Shown here in pieces: positions 46,265 through 58,970 of a stretch of 64,000 bases of DNA. The stretch covers positions 1,550,001-1,614,000 of the forward strand of contig OZ024845.1 of assembly GCA_964017145.1 (NCBI GenBank), written 5' to 3'. The position numbers and the translations under genes are program-made. Within the stretch, counting starts at the first letter, position 1; each line of letters starts with the position of its first letter. The notes beneath the pieces were generated by a model. The model made no database searches, was not told the DNA's origin, and saw nothing but the letters and a program-made list of their open reading frames with translations. This DNA is from Agrocybe praecox. Lineage: Eukaryota; Basidiomycota; Agaricomycetes; Agaricales; Agrocybaceae.

Positions 46265-47152
46265 ATGCCTCTTTTCGGTTCAAAGCACAACAAACATAAC
46301 AATGATGTACGTTGAATTCCTTAATATTGGCGCTATGAAACTTGGATATTGATATTTTATGAAATTCAAGGCTACTACGCTCGAAAACACCACTGGAGGT
46401 GGCAGGCACCATCAAATGGCTCCCTCTGGTGCTGGTACCTTTGGTGGAACAACCACCGGGCCAACGACAGGTCTTGGAAGGCATACAGACGATCTAGGAT
46501 ATTCAAGCAATCCCGGTATGAACTCTGGACCGGGAATGACTGGTACCAACACTGTGAGAGCTCTCTAGTATCCGTCGCATTGTGAATTTTTGCTAACAAT
46601 GATGTTGCACTTCAGTTGGGACGAAATCTCGATGACAACTACGCTGGCGTTGGCGTTGGCGCTGGTATGGGACACACCCAAGCTTCCGGCGCGGGTGTAG
46701 GCACAGGAATTCCACCCACTGGAGTTGTCAATCATGGAAACAACTCTGGAGGTGCTGGTCAGCGCCTCACTGGTAAAGTCGAGTCCGCCGTAGGCAGTTT
46801 AGTTGGCAGTAACGCTCTGAAAGCCAAAGGCCTCCAGAAAGAACAGTATGTATTTTTCATTGGCTCTTTCTGATTTTGATTTCTTACAATTTCCAACAGA
46901 GAAGCTAACTCTGTGAAGCTACAAGGTCGCGAGCTAGCTGAAGCCGAACGTCTAGAACGCGAAGCTCTCATGAGACGAGAACGCGCAGTCGGACATGGTA
47001 CGTTTCTAAAAATTGCTTTAAATACGCATATGATCCCTAATTGAGTAGCAGGTGCCCATCCAGCTAATGCTCAACTCGGTGCCGGACATACCCATAATAT
47101 CGGTGGAAACACAGGAGCTGGAGCCGGAGGTCTTCCCGGAGCCTATAACTGA
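46265..47152 (+). CDS. Glycine-rich CsbD-like stress protein
   Basis: Five exons with all phases closing: 46265-46306, 46371-46553, 46616-46845, 46900-46997, 47052-47152 (217 residues). The N-terminal half is Gly/Thr/Asn-rich and disordered (GPTTGLGRHTDDLGYSSNPG, then GVGVGAGMGHTQASGAG). The CsbD-like segment is GQRLTGKVESAVGSLVGSNA followed by LKAKGLQKEQEANSVKLQ, a helical stress-protein pattern. A charged helix (ELAEAERLEREALMRRERAV) and a Gly-rich tail ending GLPGAYN follow. Such proteins are abundant in Agaricomycetes and often stress-induced; the molecular role is not known. Confidence 0.8.
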
Positions 47153-47740
47153 GCACCTTCATGGAATTATTTGGTATAACATCTTGTATAATATGTATGC
47201 ATCTGTTTGTTGCACACTAAGTATCACGAGCCGACCCATTTGTATGCATCAATGACACAATTTCCTTGTTCCGCTCCAAATTTTCGTGCCTTGTGATGCA
47301 ATGAAGAACAAAGATTGATTGAAGTAACATGCGCTATTCTTTCTCAAAGAATAATTTGACGGAGCTGTGACCTTGATTAGGCAGAAGTTCCCTGTTTTGG
47401 ATAGCGCGATACTACGCGTCATCGGCCAAACAACGACAACCCCATCAGAACAGATGCTAGTTGTGCTACCTTTGTTCTTGGCTACGACTATCTCAGCTCC
47501 TTACCTGGTAGACACGTCAAAATGCGTACCAACTTTGTACACATTATACCTATCGAGAGTTCAATCGGCCGACAACAAATGAAGAAAAATCGACAAGTTA
47601 CAACATGGATCCCCTTTTTTTTGGGTTTTCTTTACAAAATATTGACTAAACGGCTGTAGTACAAGTGCACACACTCTCTGGTCCTCCATACTACTTCCGT
47701 GGTAGCTTGTATCGTGCTTAGCACATTACTATATCATCTT
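47153..47740. other. Intergenic, no gene recognised
   Basis: 3' flanks of the CsbD-like gene and hydrophobin 1 with scattered short ORFs. No domain signal. Confidence 0.4.
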
Positions 47741-48326
47741 CTAGAGATTGATGTTAATAGGACTGCAGCCCAAGCTGATCAATCCGCCCTAAACACAGGT
47801 AAGTATTTCTTTTAGAACGCTACTAGTATGGAAAAACTTACGAAGGTGTTTCCAGTGCAGCAAACTGGCTGGCTGGAGCTATTTGGAGAGGCGGTTACTA
47901 AATCATTTTATCTAAGCGAACATTGCACACATACCAAGAGTTACCTGCAACGCCGATGACACTAAGGGGGCTGCAGTTGACTATGAAAGACCGCATTTGT
48001 GAACCTTTTGAGATCAGACGACCATCTGATATACTTACCTCCAATGAGAGCGGTTACTGGGCCAAGAACGACGCCCAAAAGACCAAGAAGGGAGCTTAAG
48101 CCGAGTGAACTAGCCTGTATATGAACAACGAAGTAAGAGCGTAGCACATATGCTCTAAGAACTCGTAACTCACCGATCCAACCTGGTTGCAGCACGAGAT
48201 GGGACCAGTGTTGCATTGGTTGCTGGGACCACTACCGCCGTCGGTGCGAGGGACGGCAGTGGCGGTCGCAAGCAGGGGCAGAGTGAAGAACAAGAAGAAG
48301 AAAAGGCTGTAAACGCGAGCGAACAT
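47741..48326 (-). CDS. Class I hydrophobin 1
   Basis: Five exons on the minus strand; stop TAG at 47741-47743. The signal peptide is rich in Phe/Leu and ends ATATAVP. All eight cysteines are present: NQCN, ISCCNQ, VNCSPLSVIGVAGNSC (the fifth cysteine codon is split by an intron, TG|C), QPVCCTGNTF and LISLGCSPININL. Spacing fits class I. Hydrophobins are secreted amphipathic proteins that coat aerial hyphae and fruiting bodies. A second copy on the same strand lies at 50357-50949 with the same intron positions, a tandem duplication with about 2 kb between. Confidence 0.9.
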
Positions 48327-50356
48327 GATGCTGATGATAGTGTAGTCGGTTTCTTGAGTTTGGTGAGTAGTTTAAACTGTTGTTTGAACTGAAGAATAAC
48401 GGTGAATCTGTAGCCCTTTTATATCTTTTCTCGTCCCCTCAGTCAAGATCTAGTACTGCAACGAAGTGACCACAGTATGTTGCCAAGATTATGCCAGATG
48501 ATGTTTGAAGCAGAGAATAATAATCAAGCAATCTAGATGAGTTTCATCCCGCTTTAATTCCCCAGGCACGACGAAAACCCAGAGGTTCAATCTGTTATGT
48601 GTGTATAGGTTTGTTTTCATTGCGATTGGTGAGCACTTCAACTTTCAGAGCCTTAGCATTAGTCAACGTCAACAGGATCAAGACATTGACACAGAAACAC
48701 ACACGGGTGTCTATCACTTCCACAAATACTTACGAAACATACATTTCATCAAATGTCACGGAGGCTTATCAAATACTAGGCATACGTAAGTATTTTGACT
48801 TGTGCAAATTTGTATTTAGGAGTTTGCTCACTGAATCTAGTTGACACTTACAACGTCATAACGGACACGGAATGTCGGGGCTCATTCCGATTCATTGTGC
48901 ATCCCGTTCGCGAGCTCTACCTTTGCGATCTTTCGTCTCTGAGGATTCGGGAAGTGCAGCAGAACACGCCGCCGTTTTATGAGCGGAGCCAATAATGTAT
49001 TTGACACTCCAACAGGCGTCAAGGATTAAAACCAAGAAGAACTTGTTGGCCGCCTTGTGCCGCTGAGTACTGAAGTAACTGTCAAAGTCAATGATTTCGC
49101 GCTAAACGCAAAATGGACAAATATCGTGGTACAGCCGGCTCCCGTCACAAAATCAAAAGCTATGTACGATCTGTCGAAGATCAGCATCTAAAGAAATACC
49201 CGACTTTGTTAAGAAACTAGCAAACGGAAGCAAGTATACACGCTCCTACATGTTTTTTCACTTCTTTACAGCTCCAGAAAAGCACAAACCAGGAATCCTA
49301 GAAGATAGGTGATTCTCAAATGGACACATTATTTACGAGAGCCTCGAAAGGAGCCTTCAGGTGCATAGAGACGGTAGCTCAGGACCTCGTATGCTCCTGC
49401 GCCGCAAGCCTGTGCATGTCTTGAAGATCTGTCACTTTTGCGGGCTTTGTACGCACATCCTTGGCCGTCGCATTCTAAGAAGCAACTTCGGAGGATAGGG
49501 AAGACAGTTGAGACCAAACGAACACTCATATGTCAAACAAATGCAGTAAAATATATGGAATTTGCAGGTCCTCGAGGTTAGGATTCTCAGGATTTTAAAT
49601 TCATCATGCGTAATAGTGATGGCAGTGGCTTAAGCTTTATAGGTTATGCCACCTTTCCTCCTCAAAAGTTTCATTACTGAACGACCAGAGCTCAGCAATT
49701 GCTAGTCTAGCATTCCAGATGTCGCTTTTCATTTCATCCGCAAGATAGTTCTCAGTGGCAACTCAAACTAGTGACCGCCCGGTTCGTCCTCACCGCAAGG
49801 CTTTTTGTGGATGTCTGTTGCATTTGGAGACAATCAGAGGTACACAAACATTTATTCTTGATGATCATCGCTATTACTACACAACTTCCTCTGATCTGCG
49901 TCCAGATTGAACGTGATGATATACCAAATATACTCCAAAATTAGCCACCTGCGATAAATTTGACAGGAAACGTGATATTGCCTATACATTCATTGTAAAA
50001 GACTCTATTTTTTTTTGGCTGAATACAGTCCAATGTGGTTGACCAAGAGGCACAGGCATAATTCGATTTTTTTTTTGGGGGGGGATTGATGGGTCGTCCA
50101 AATCTGGTAATAATTCCCATTTCGGGCATAATCATCGTGTAAAGGAGGTTGAAGCACCTATAACCAGGTAAAAGATTCATCCAAGACGCTAAGGCCCCCA
50201 CAAAACTCAAATCGCCAATTTTTTTTTTTCGTTTTTACATCAGATAAATAACTCGAGACTACTACACCAACTTCGCGTTCCCTGCCCACATCAGCCTCTT
50301 AAGAGCAATGGATCAGAATGATTCTGCAAATACATCGCTACACTCCCCTAGAGTTC
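48327..50356. other. Spacer between hydrophobins with gene fragments
   Basis: Mostly decayed sequence. Minus strand, about 49640-49760, reads open as SDIWNARLAIAELWSFSNET then FEEERWHNL and stop; it looks like a fragment of an unrecognised gene. The plus-strand piece 48599-48995 and the minus-strand ORF 49329-49529 are unassigned. Homopolymer runs (T9 with G9 near 50070-50085, T-rich near 50220) occur before the second hydrophobin's 3' end. Confidence 0.35.
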
Positions 50357-50949
50357 TTAAAGGTTGATGTTGATGGGGCTGCAGCCCACGTTAATCAGCC
50401 CATTCTAGCTGATAGTGAGCCTCGTACTCTCTTTCGTTATTAATCAGGTGCTTACGAAATTATTTCCAGAGCAGCAAACTGGCTGAGCAGAACTATTTAT
50501 ATGGGAGGTTAACTGATTGCTATGTCCTCTGGAATAAGATACATACCACGAGTTGCCTCCGACTCCGATAACGCTGATTGGGCTGCAGTTGACTTGGGAC
50601 GAGAAAAACGTCAAAAGCAAAAACAATGGTCAGGCTTAAGCATTTACCTCCAACTTGAGCGTTGATTGGATCAAGGATTATGCCCAAGAGACCGAGGAGA
50701 CCTTCACCCAGACCAAAAGAGCTGGCCTGTTGGGAGCCGGCGCAAACATAATTAGATTGCGAGACGAAAGCAAGTAACATGCATGGTCCCTACCGATCCA
50801 ACTTGGTTGCAGCAGGAGACAGTGCCAACGTTGCACTGGTTGCTTGGACTCTGATTTCCGGGACTCTTCTTGCGGGCAATAACCGTGGCACTTGCAAGCA
50901 GAGGGAGAGTGAAGAAGAAAAGGCTGTAAACACGACTCGCAGCGAACAT
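50357..50949 (-). CDS. Class I hydrophobin 2
   Basis: Same structure as hydrophobin 1, stop TAA at 50357-50359. The signal peptide includes YSLFFFTLPLLASATV, then a short basic segment (ARKKSPGNQSP). Cysteines: NQCN, VSCCNQ, VNCSPISVIGVGGNSC (codon split TG|T), QPVCCSGNNF, LINVGCSPININL. Both copies keep the hydrophobic loop between Cys3 and Cys4 (LLGLLGIILDPINAQVG here). No frame damage was seen, so both are presumably expressed. The basic stretch after the signal peptide (ARKK) distinguishes copy 2. Confidence 0.9.
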
Positions 50950-51657
50950 TCTGTTGGTAATGCTGGTCGTTCTTTGGTTGCTTTTTTGTGCTGAAGTGAG
51001 TAGTTCGGATTGTCGTTTGAACTGTAGTTTGACGATGTAGATGTGGCCCTTCTTATACCTTTTCATCTGCCCTCTTTTTAGCCCACCTCTGCCAAAGGCT
51101 TCTGCTGTAAAACATTTAAGCCTCACCTTCCAGACGTATCATAACCGTCGAGTCAATGTTGGTCTTCGTGGCAGCCCAGAGTTACATCTCGAGATAGGCA
51201 ATAAGAGCGCATATAGATGATATTCATCTCTCGCGCTGACGAAACAATTTCAAACGTGCTGTTTTTTTACTCAAATATGCTCATTCTTTTCTTATCCTCG
51301 ACGTCGTCGAGACACCGACTACTGTCAATGTCGAGTGTTCATCGAGTATCAAGAAATACGTTCAACGCCGTTTATACGCGGGTGATCGTGCAAGGCTTCT
51401 TGTTGTCAATAATGGAAGAAATAAATGTGCCGCGAAGGTGCAAATCAAAAGAACACTCATCAAATTCTTTTCCGTGCCTCATAGAGGAGTCCTTCTTGTC
51501 CTTATTCCCCTTTAACTTTCACCGCAAGGAGCCAACGCGGGCGATCGCCGACACTGCCTGTAGTTCAATGTAGAGCTAATAATGGTTTTGACATACAGCT
51601 AAATTTCAAACTGAAAACGAGAATAGTCCCTACCGGTGAGCAATGGTCTTTAAATTG
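50950..51657. other. Hydrophobin 2 promoter and spacer
   Basis: Promoter region of hydrophobin 2. An ORF of 118 codons on the plus strand (51217-51573) has no recognisable domain. No other feature was seen. Confidence 0.35.
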
Positions 51658-51861
51658 TCAAGTCGATGGTTTTGCCACTAAACGCCAGGTAGAATCAGCA
51701 ACTGGCGGTCTGCTTATGTTCAAATAACCTATAGTAGGACTGCAAATTTGACAATAAAACTCGTCATTTCCATCTCTAATACGGTGAGCCTCATGGCAGA
51801 GAATGCAGAAATATACTGGGAATTCGCGAGTTCTCTTTGTCAAACAATGAGAACAGTGATC
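51658..51861 (-). CDS. Possible last exon of a zinc-ribbon-like protein
   Basis: After a TTTTTTACAG acceptor the frame reads DHCSHCLTKRTREFPVYFCI, then LCHEAHRI and EFYCQICSP, ending at 51658. Three CxxC pairs and a histidine suggest a zinc-binding ribbon. Upstream exons at 51900-52050 are uncertain (a Cys-rich stretch is seen in one frame), so this is reported as a partial gene or remnant. Confidence 0.35.
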   Translation of the reverse strand, partial: DHCSHCLTKRTREFPVYFCILCHEAHRIRDGNDEFYCQICSPTIGYLNISRPPVADSTWRLVAKPST

Positions 51862-52258
51862 CTGTAAAAAAATTCGAACTTAGTAGTATCGGTTGAGTCC
51901 AGGCTTGAGTAGGCAGTGCTTACGAGGGCCTCGCAAAGTGCACACAGCTAAACAAATCCTGCTTTCGGCAGGTGTTTGCACGGATCAGTCCTGTATGGCG
52001 TTCATCTTTGTTAGCGGTATTTGTACGCTTCTTTGAATCGGCTGCCGTCCTCCCAAAAATGCATCGAAGGCCGACATAAGTTTGCCGTTGTCGGAAAGTC
52101 GTTCATCCTGGATTTCCTTTTCGCTAGACTGCATTCAATTCACAGTGGCGACCAACGTGTCCCCATTTTGTAACAGGTTCTTGTAGTAGAGTTGTTGATC
52201 CAGAGTGAAATGAGAAACATATAGCTTTTATTGCCGTCAACTACAGGTTGTTCGTTCC
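51862..52258. other. Intergenic 3' of the OPT gene
   Basis: May contain upstream exons of the zinc-ribbon-like gene; nothing firm. It ends at the stop codon of the transporter. Confidence 0.3.
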
Positions 52259-55200
52259 TTACGTTGCCTTACATCTGTCTACGCTCAGTGTTGCGCTATT
52301 TCCCCACCAAGTAGGAAAAGCGACTGCATTTCCACTCGCGCCAAATACTGCAAATGAAAGGATGAAAAGGATGACCTGGCTGCCGCCGTCAAGAGCAGCG
52401 GACAAAAGATAGTTGTACTGGTATGGCACGTTACCGTCAATATTCAAAAAGGCTTTACCAGAAGAAAATATGCCTGCTTACCTTTACAAACCAACGCGGA
52501 CGCCTCGTCCTCAGCCACCACTGCGAAATTACACCTATAACAAGGCAGGACCACCACTGTCCGTTGACAGAGTAAGGAAGCCTGAAGAATAGCCTTGAGA
52601 AACATTCACACTTGTGAGGCAAGGTCCCTTTACTCACCATCCTATATAGAGTGCAATGATGGGTATATTGATATATGCCATTGCTCTAGCTAAAAGGGAG
52701 TTTGGTTTCGCCAGTTTCCAGATAATCCAAAATGGCAATGGCACGAATATTCCAATGAACCTAGAATAGCCATGAGCATAACGGCTCTTCTTCGGAGAGA
52801 AATATCAACATACATCCCGAACGGAATGACCCAGTATCCCGCAGGTTGGTGTATGGAGAAAAGATCCTTCCCTAACGCACCCATTGCCACAGAGGCAGAA
52901 TTGTATTGCTGGATGATCCACCCACTCCACTATTAAGTGCTCCGTAAGTACACCAATCGACTAAGATGCTTGACACGAATTACTCACTACGCGGGTCCCA
53001 ATAGGATCCTTGAGAACTTCTCTATTGTTGCTGACGATAATTTTCATCACTGTAATTTACTCAGTGTCAAATGGAGACGACTGAAAGTAAGGTATACACT
53101 CACTTGTGAAATTGAATATTGAGCCAACGATGGATCCTGACTATCAAATAAAGCATTGCCGATAAGAACGATGTAATGTTTATGTGAAAAGGAAACCCAC
53201 CATTTGTGCAGCAAATGTCATCCTAGGCGGAATTTTTGTATATTGACCAAGCTTCAGATCTTTGAAAAATAATTAGATTCAGGTCGGAATTGGAGGGTGA
53301 TCAACCATACCACCTACCTTGAAGCAAGTAAAGGGTTTGAAATGAAGTACTATTTCCAAACAGGTTGGCGTACATGACCGGTCTACGAAAACGTCAATTC
53401 TCTACAGACGCATTGTGTAGTAATTAAACCTTACATAGGCTTTCCGGGGTGAAGGAAAGCAGCAATGATTTGGATGGCGTATTTCACTGATATATTGATG
53501 CCTTCCAATCAAATGAAGTTTAGTGTGATAACCAGTTCGTCTTCGCACATCGAACACACCCGTCGTTGCAGTAACTAGAGGGGCTTGGTTAGAGAAGTTT
53601 ATTCGGTAGTACATTTAGAAGGAGAAACTCACTGAACCCCAGAACAATCGCAATAAAACAACTAAGGACTTGAAGAAGTGTGAAGCTCAATCAGTTTGGG
53701 AGCTAGGGCTTGAATTTTTCTAAAAAAAAGGAACCAACCGGTGAAGAAAATGACACTCCAAGCAGGAATAAGAACCGTTCCATGGGGCCCGGCATAACTG
53801 CACCCAATGCCGACACCCAATGAAATAAAAAATAAGACGCCATAAGCCCACTGGGGTACCTCAGCTATGGATCACAATCAGCGAATGATCAAGCTAAGTA
53901 GTCGCACAGCATAAAGCTTACGATATTTCTGCATTTCTAAAACATATTTTCGCGTCACAATACAATTAAATTAGATCGCACACAAAGTACATCTTGACAT
54001 ACCTTTGTAGTGAGGATCATCTACGTCGGCATGACCTCTCTTAAGGAAGCGCATTCCGCCAAAAGCTGGTACCCGACAGAAAACATAGTCAGCATCAACC
54101 CATGAGAATGGCTCTATTGACCATCGAAAACGACTTACCTGCCTTCAGCTCAGGCCAGTGCCATATTACGATATACGTAAACGCCGACCCAAGGGATATA
54201 TTATAAAACAACTGAGATAGAGCGTACGTCGTCGTGTAACGCGGTAGTCCAACGGTCTCGAGGGCGTCGGCATCCAATTTAAAGTCTGGACCAATCACAG
54301 CCGATTGGTTGTAGATATTTCCATCGGTGCCAAAGAGAGAGGTAGACATAAACGCGAGATCCCGGCCTTTGAATACGTTCAAGTAGTATCCGCCGGTCAA
54401 GAACAGGTAACCAAGCGCCATTCCGACTATTTGAGGACTTGATTAATTTGCCGTCCTCAGCTATGCAGACAAGTTGATTTTTGCTTACTGTACGAGTTCA
54501 TTTCTGTGATGATCATGTGCGTAAAGATTAGCGAATAAAAATGGAATGTACTATGTCAAAGACTTACGCGTCTGGAGTGGCCATACGAGAGGACTTCCTT
54601 GGGTGATTAAGGTCCATGACGTGCTGAAAGAGAAAAGGCCAATTCCCTCATTACTAGAACCCGCTCCAAATAGATTTCGTACAAAGTCGTGACGGCCATT
54701 ATCGGCCAAGCAAACGATAGAAATGGCGGTTAATAGAGGAAAGGCATATTGTGGGATCCATTCCCAGAAAAAGATCGCAGCAAACTACCAAACACCTTGT
54801 TTTCAAAAAGACCCTTTTCAAATGACCAGGGCACTTACCACAATCCAAAAGAATTTTCGTCGCTTGGCGTTCAATACTCCGCCAAAGTGGAGAGACTGCA
54901 AAAGGTTGACAATCGAGATGTATGCGGGATAGAACGCGCTACCGAAAAAAAAATCAAGGGATTAGTCAACTCGTCTGCTCAAGAATGACGCGGTCTTGAG
55001 TAATCTTACTAGGTCGGATAGACGAGCAAAGTTCTCACTAAAAGTAAACCAATGAGTCTATGAGTGATTGCTGATCGAATATTCAAACATACACATTCCA
55101 GCCAAACCGTAACCTAAATCGTTCCACGTAAGCGGAACGCTATGCGTACATGACCAAAGGATACGCACCCAGCATCTGAGAAGAGAATATAGAAAACACA

Positions 55201-55990
55201 GCGACTGCAGAATTCAGTTGAAGATCATAGAACAGATCTTATTTTGTGAAAAGAAGGATGTTAAATGAGGGACGGTCGAAAAAGCGTTGAACCTTTGACA
55301 CACCTAGAGCTGCAATAATTTCCATTGCAATCGCAACATTTGCTGCTGTCGACGACATTATAACGATCACGGTATGCTCTCTGAGAGTGCAGTTACGAGT
55401 TCAGTTTGAATGACATGCATAGTACTAGAGTTACTAACTTGATATTGAATGGCCCAGGGTTGATATAATGCCATAGGCCATGAGATGGCAGAGCTTTGGC
55501 ATGAAAGATAAGCAAAAGGCGCACATATGAGCTTATTGAGAGCTCTACCCACCCGACATGGCCATCCCAAGAATGTATGCTATTATGAGACAAAATAGCT
55601 GAGAAACAGTAGCATTCTGCGGTTTAAACGTGTAGATGGTGCCTAGAACCTATGAACCAATCTATTACTTCATACACAGAAAGCCGAGTTCGCAAACACT
55701 CACGGAAGAAAAGACACTCAATCCAATCCCAAGAATCACAACCCGAAAAGTGAATATGGGCAAGTCTGGATCATCTCGTGTTGAAATGACCTGGATATTT
55801 CTGCGTTACTTCCTTTATCTTGCAAGTCTAAATGATTCTTTACCTGAGTTGCTACAGCTTCCGGACGCTCCAAATCTTTCTCGTCGATGTTATCCTGAAC
55901 GGAAGACTGTTCAGAAACCTTCTCCTCTGCGTCGAAATCATTCGCATTGAACGCATCTAGCTTTTCTCGATCATCAAGTGTGTTGTTCAT
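52259..55990 (-). CDS. Oligopeptide transporter (OPT family)
   Basis: A large minus-strand gene with many small exons. The cytosolic N-terminus is acidic (MNNTLDDREKLDAFNANDFD, then SSVQDNIDEKDLERPEAVAT). A well-conserved exon reads VFKGRDLAFMSTSLFGTDGN, then YNQSAVIGPDF, the typical OPT strand before TYALSQLFYNISLGSAFTYI. Late exons read HQPAGYWVIPFGMYVDI and YLLSAALDGGSQVILFILSF, ending TWWGNSATLSVDRCKAT at 52259. OPT proteins are proton-coupled plasma-membrane importers of tetra/pentapeptides or related compounds with about 12-14 helices. Exon borders inside 52.7-55.6 kb were not all resolved, so intactness is likely but not proven. Confidence 0.85.
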
Positions 55991-57995
55991 TGCGAAGAGT
56001 AGGGGTCGGAGAGTGAGGAGCTATCGTCGTCTGTTTTTCTCATACTGGGAGATAACGTATTCTCAAGGCCGGTTTTCGCCCATTAGCTATGCTGATATGC
56101 GCCAAGAACGGCCGGTCCGTAGGCGAACTGGGGCATGACTGGTCAGGCCTTCAGGCCTCGTCGGACAAAAGATAAGAGGTTCTAAATTTACTTCAATACT
56201 TCCTAATGCTGGCGCCTGGCCGAGTATGTTCATGTGAACAATTACGACATTCTTGAGGGTACAATGTATTTCGAGCAGAAGAAAAACAAATACAGGACGA
56301 TTAATCGTCTTTCTGCAAGGACCTATATTTGTTGAGTGGGCTTAGAGAAGAAAAGATCTAAAAGTGTATAATGCGCTAACCCTTTCAATGATATCGGCTT
56401 CAATAAGCAGCGTGATTTTGCATGTGCGTTTATCCCCCCGCTTATACGTCAATGGCTGTAGTTGGCATTGTAGAGAGCACGGCATTCGTGTGAGTAAGCA
56501 CTGATATTATGATTGTTTACCGCGCTCTGGCGTGGTCTTTGAGAGTCAGGCACAGATGTGCGGATTGTTGAGCGCTAGGTCGGCATCTTCAGTAAAGCAT
56601 GTACATATATGACTGGAGGAAAGTTAGTTTAGGTGGAACTGCTCCGGATAAGTTGGTTGCTGCATACATGAACATGTAAAGACTACTTACTTTCCAAGCG
56701 TATCGTATTTCGCTGGGGTCATCACAATAGTTAATTGTTTGTCGCACGTTCTGCCATCATCGTACACTGGGCGTCGTGTGATCCCGAGGAATATTTTCTC
56801 ATGATCAATAAGATTGCTCCTTGAATGAGCCGTAGGCCTGATACGTCTCGAAGGAATGACTGATATAGAGAAATCAGAGCTTGGTATCTGTGCATGGCCT
56901 TCTATCACGGACTTATGCGTCCATCATGAAAAATGAACGTTCAATGATGAAGATCTTGCTATGAAAGTTGAACATGAAGACTCGAACAGACTCAAACATG
57001 ATCAAGTGCCGTCGATCGGCAGGTGCTCACCCAATTATATCTCCACTGCCATGGTAACACCACGGATTAGGCGGCGCTTCAAAATTGATAGAGCCTGTGA
57101 ACTTTGTTCATTGTTCAGGCACTGACTTGAGTCTTACTCTCATCCTAATTATGAGCGCCCAATACACAAAATGACATTGAGCATCTGCTTATGGAGCGAT
57201 TCTGATTTTTGAACTTCGACTCCTGTCGAAGGTCCTTATTGTAAGCGTGTGTGCAAATCACTGATAATGTAGAAGGGCATATAGTACTGATGAATCATAA
57301 GAATGGATAATCATAGCCGCGGACAACATCTTTCATGCAGCAGAACATGATTGGAAAAGTCACTCCAGCTTTTGGATGAAAAAACTCTGCCTGCCACGGA
57401 GATATGCAGTGATTAGAAGGAGAGATCGACATTTGTTGCTATACTTAGAATACAAAATGTCAACTTGAAATGTCCGAGACTATTTATAACTACTAGCTTG
57501 ACGCGACTGAACAGTTCGGTGTAAGAGAAATGAAACACAAGAAGTAAGATGGTGATTCATGAAAACTACCTTCTCGAATTCCAGTACCTGAACACCTTCG
57601 AGTGCATGTGCTCTATGCACTTAGAATCCTGTTTTTCGTAAATACACGCGTAAGACCGTCAGAACCACCACAATGAGAACTGTACTTCGCGTAGGGCCTC
57701 CGAGCTTGAACCGGCTCCCCCTGATTTGAAATTATGTCAATCTGCGTAAACGTTCTTCATTTACAGGTGATGCGCGATGCAGATGACCGCATACAGCTAC
57801 ATACACGTCTGTTCATGCCGAGTTGCTATACTTGCATCGGATCTGTCGAAACAACTCTTCGCTCCATGGGCCAGACTAGTACATGAAAGGTATAAAGACC
57901 GTAGAGTTACCTCCTTAATATCCCAAGACATCTTTCCTGTCTTACGAAGTCCCTTGCTTCACCCCTAACTCAGCTCAATAACATCCTCCTCCGCT
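55991..57995. other. Long intergenic stretch, no gene confirmed
   Basis: Promoter of the OPT gene, then about 1.7 kb with only short ORFs (56687-56908 minus, 57777-57968 plus) lacking domain signal. The last 100 bases are the leader of the secreted DUF3455-type gene (TATAAAG near 57891). Confidence 0.35.
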
Positions 57996-58970
57996 ATGAA
58001 ATTCTCTTTCACCACACTCATTACTTTGGCCGCAAGCGCCCCCTTGCTTGCCGTGTCAGGCCTCGTCGTAAAACGCGCAGGCTGCAGTCTCAGCAACGTG
58101 AAACTCTCCAACCTCCCTGCGTCACTTGTTGCGCCGTCCACATCCCCTGTAAACTTTGTCGGCGTTGCCATTGGCACGCAAAACTACACATGCACCAGCG
58201 CTGGTACCTACACGTGAGTTTCCTGCTAGCTTTGAGGTGTCATCCTTGACTTACGAGAACCTTGGCTTTTGATGGTTAATGCAGTAATGTTGGTGCCTTG
58301 GCCGAGTTATTCGATGCGTCATGCTTGTACAACACCCCTCTGTTTGCAAGCCTCACCGACCTCGCCATAGCCGCCTGGAGTAGAGCCCCTCCTGCAGTGA
58401 CCACAGAAGAAATTATCAACACTCTTCACATCTTCCCCACCACTGCTATTCTCGGTAAGTTCCCAGTAATCATCGTGGAAAGATCAAACCAACTCACAAT
58501 GGTCCTGTTTTTCTTTTTTACGACTTTTAGGACAGCACTACTATGTAACCAATCCCGTTACCGGCCAAGGGATCAACCCAAAATGGGACTTCACCTCCCA
58601 AGGAGCTGATGCCGGAAAATCGGATGCGTTCGTAGTTGCTGCAAAAGTCAACGGTGCATCCGCACCTACTGGAAGCCAGGACATCGACTGGGTCCAACTC
58701 GGCAACATCGCTGGTGACCTCGCCAAGCAGGTATACCGCACTGACACTCGCCTCGGACAGCCGCCTGCCACTGTACGTTGTTGTCTTCGATCTTTTCCTG
58801 GAAGGACTCCCACTCATTCATTCCATCCGTTTATAGTGCACCCCAGGATCCCCTAACATTGCTGTTAAATACGCTGCCAAATACTGTAAGTCATCAGACC
58901 CATTTTTCAGATTGGAGGGGTTGTGCTGAGCAAGTTTCTTTCTCTAGACGGTTTCGGCGGATCCGTTTAA
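57996..58970 (+). CDS. Secreted DUF3455-type protein
   Basis: Five exons that close in phase: 57996-58213, 58285-58454, 58531-58772, 58837-58885, 58948-58970 (233 residues). A signal peptide (FTTLITLAASAPLLAVSGL) and a dibasic KR near residue 27. The DUF3455 pattern follows: LVAPSTSPVNFVGVAIGTQN, YTCTSAGTYT, then LAELFDASCL, YYVTNPVTGQGINPKWDFTS, then IDWVQLGNIAGDLAKQVYRT, and DTRLGQPPAT, C-terminal CTPGSPNIAVKYAAKYYGFG. The family is fungal and bacterial, secreted, and of unknown function (sometimes mislabelled malate dehydrogenase). The TATA-like element TATAAAG lies about 105 bases upstream. Confidence 0.85.
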
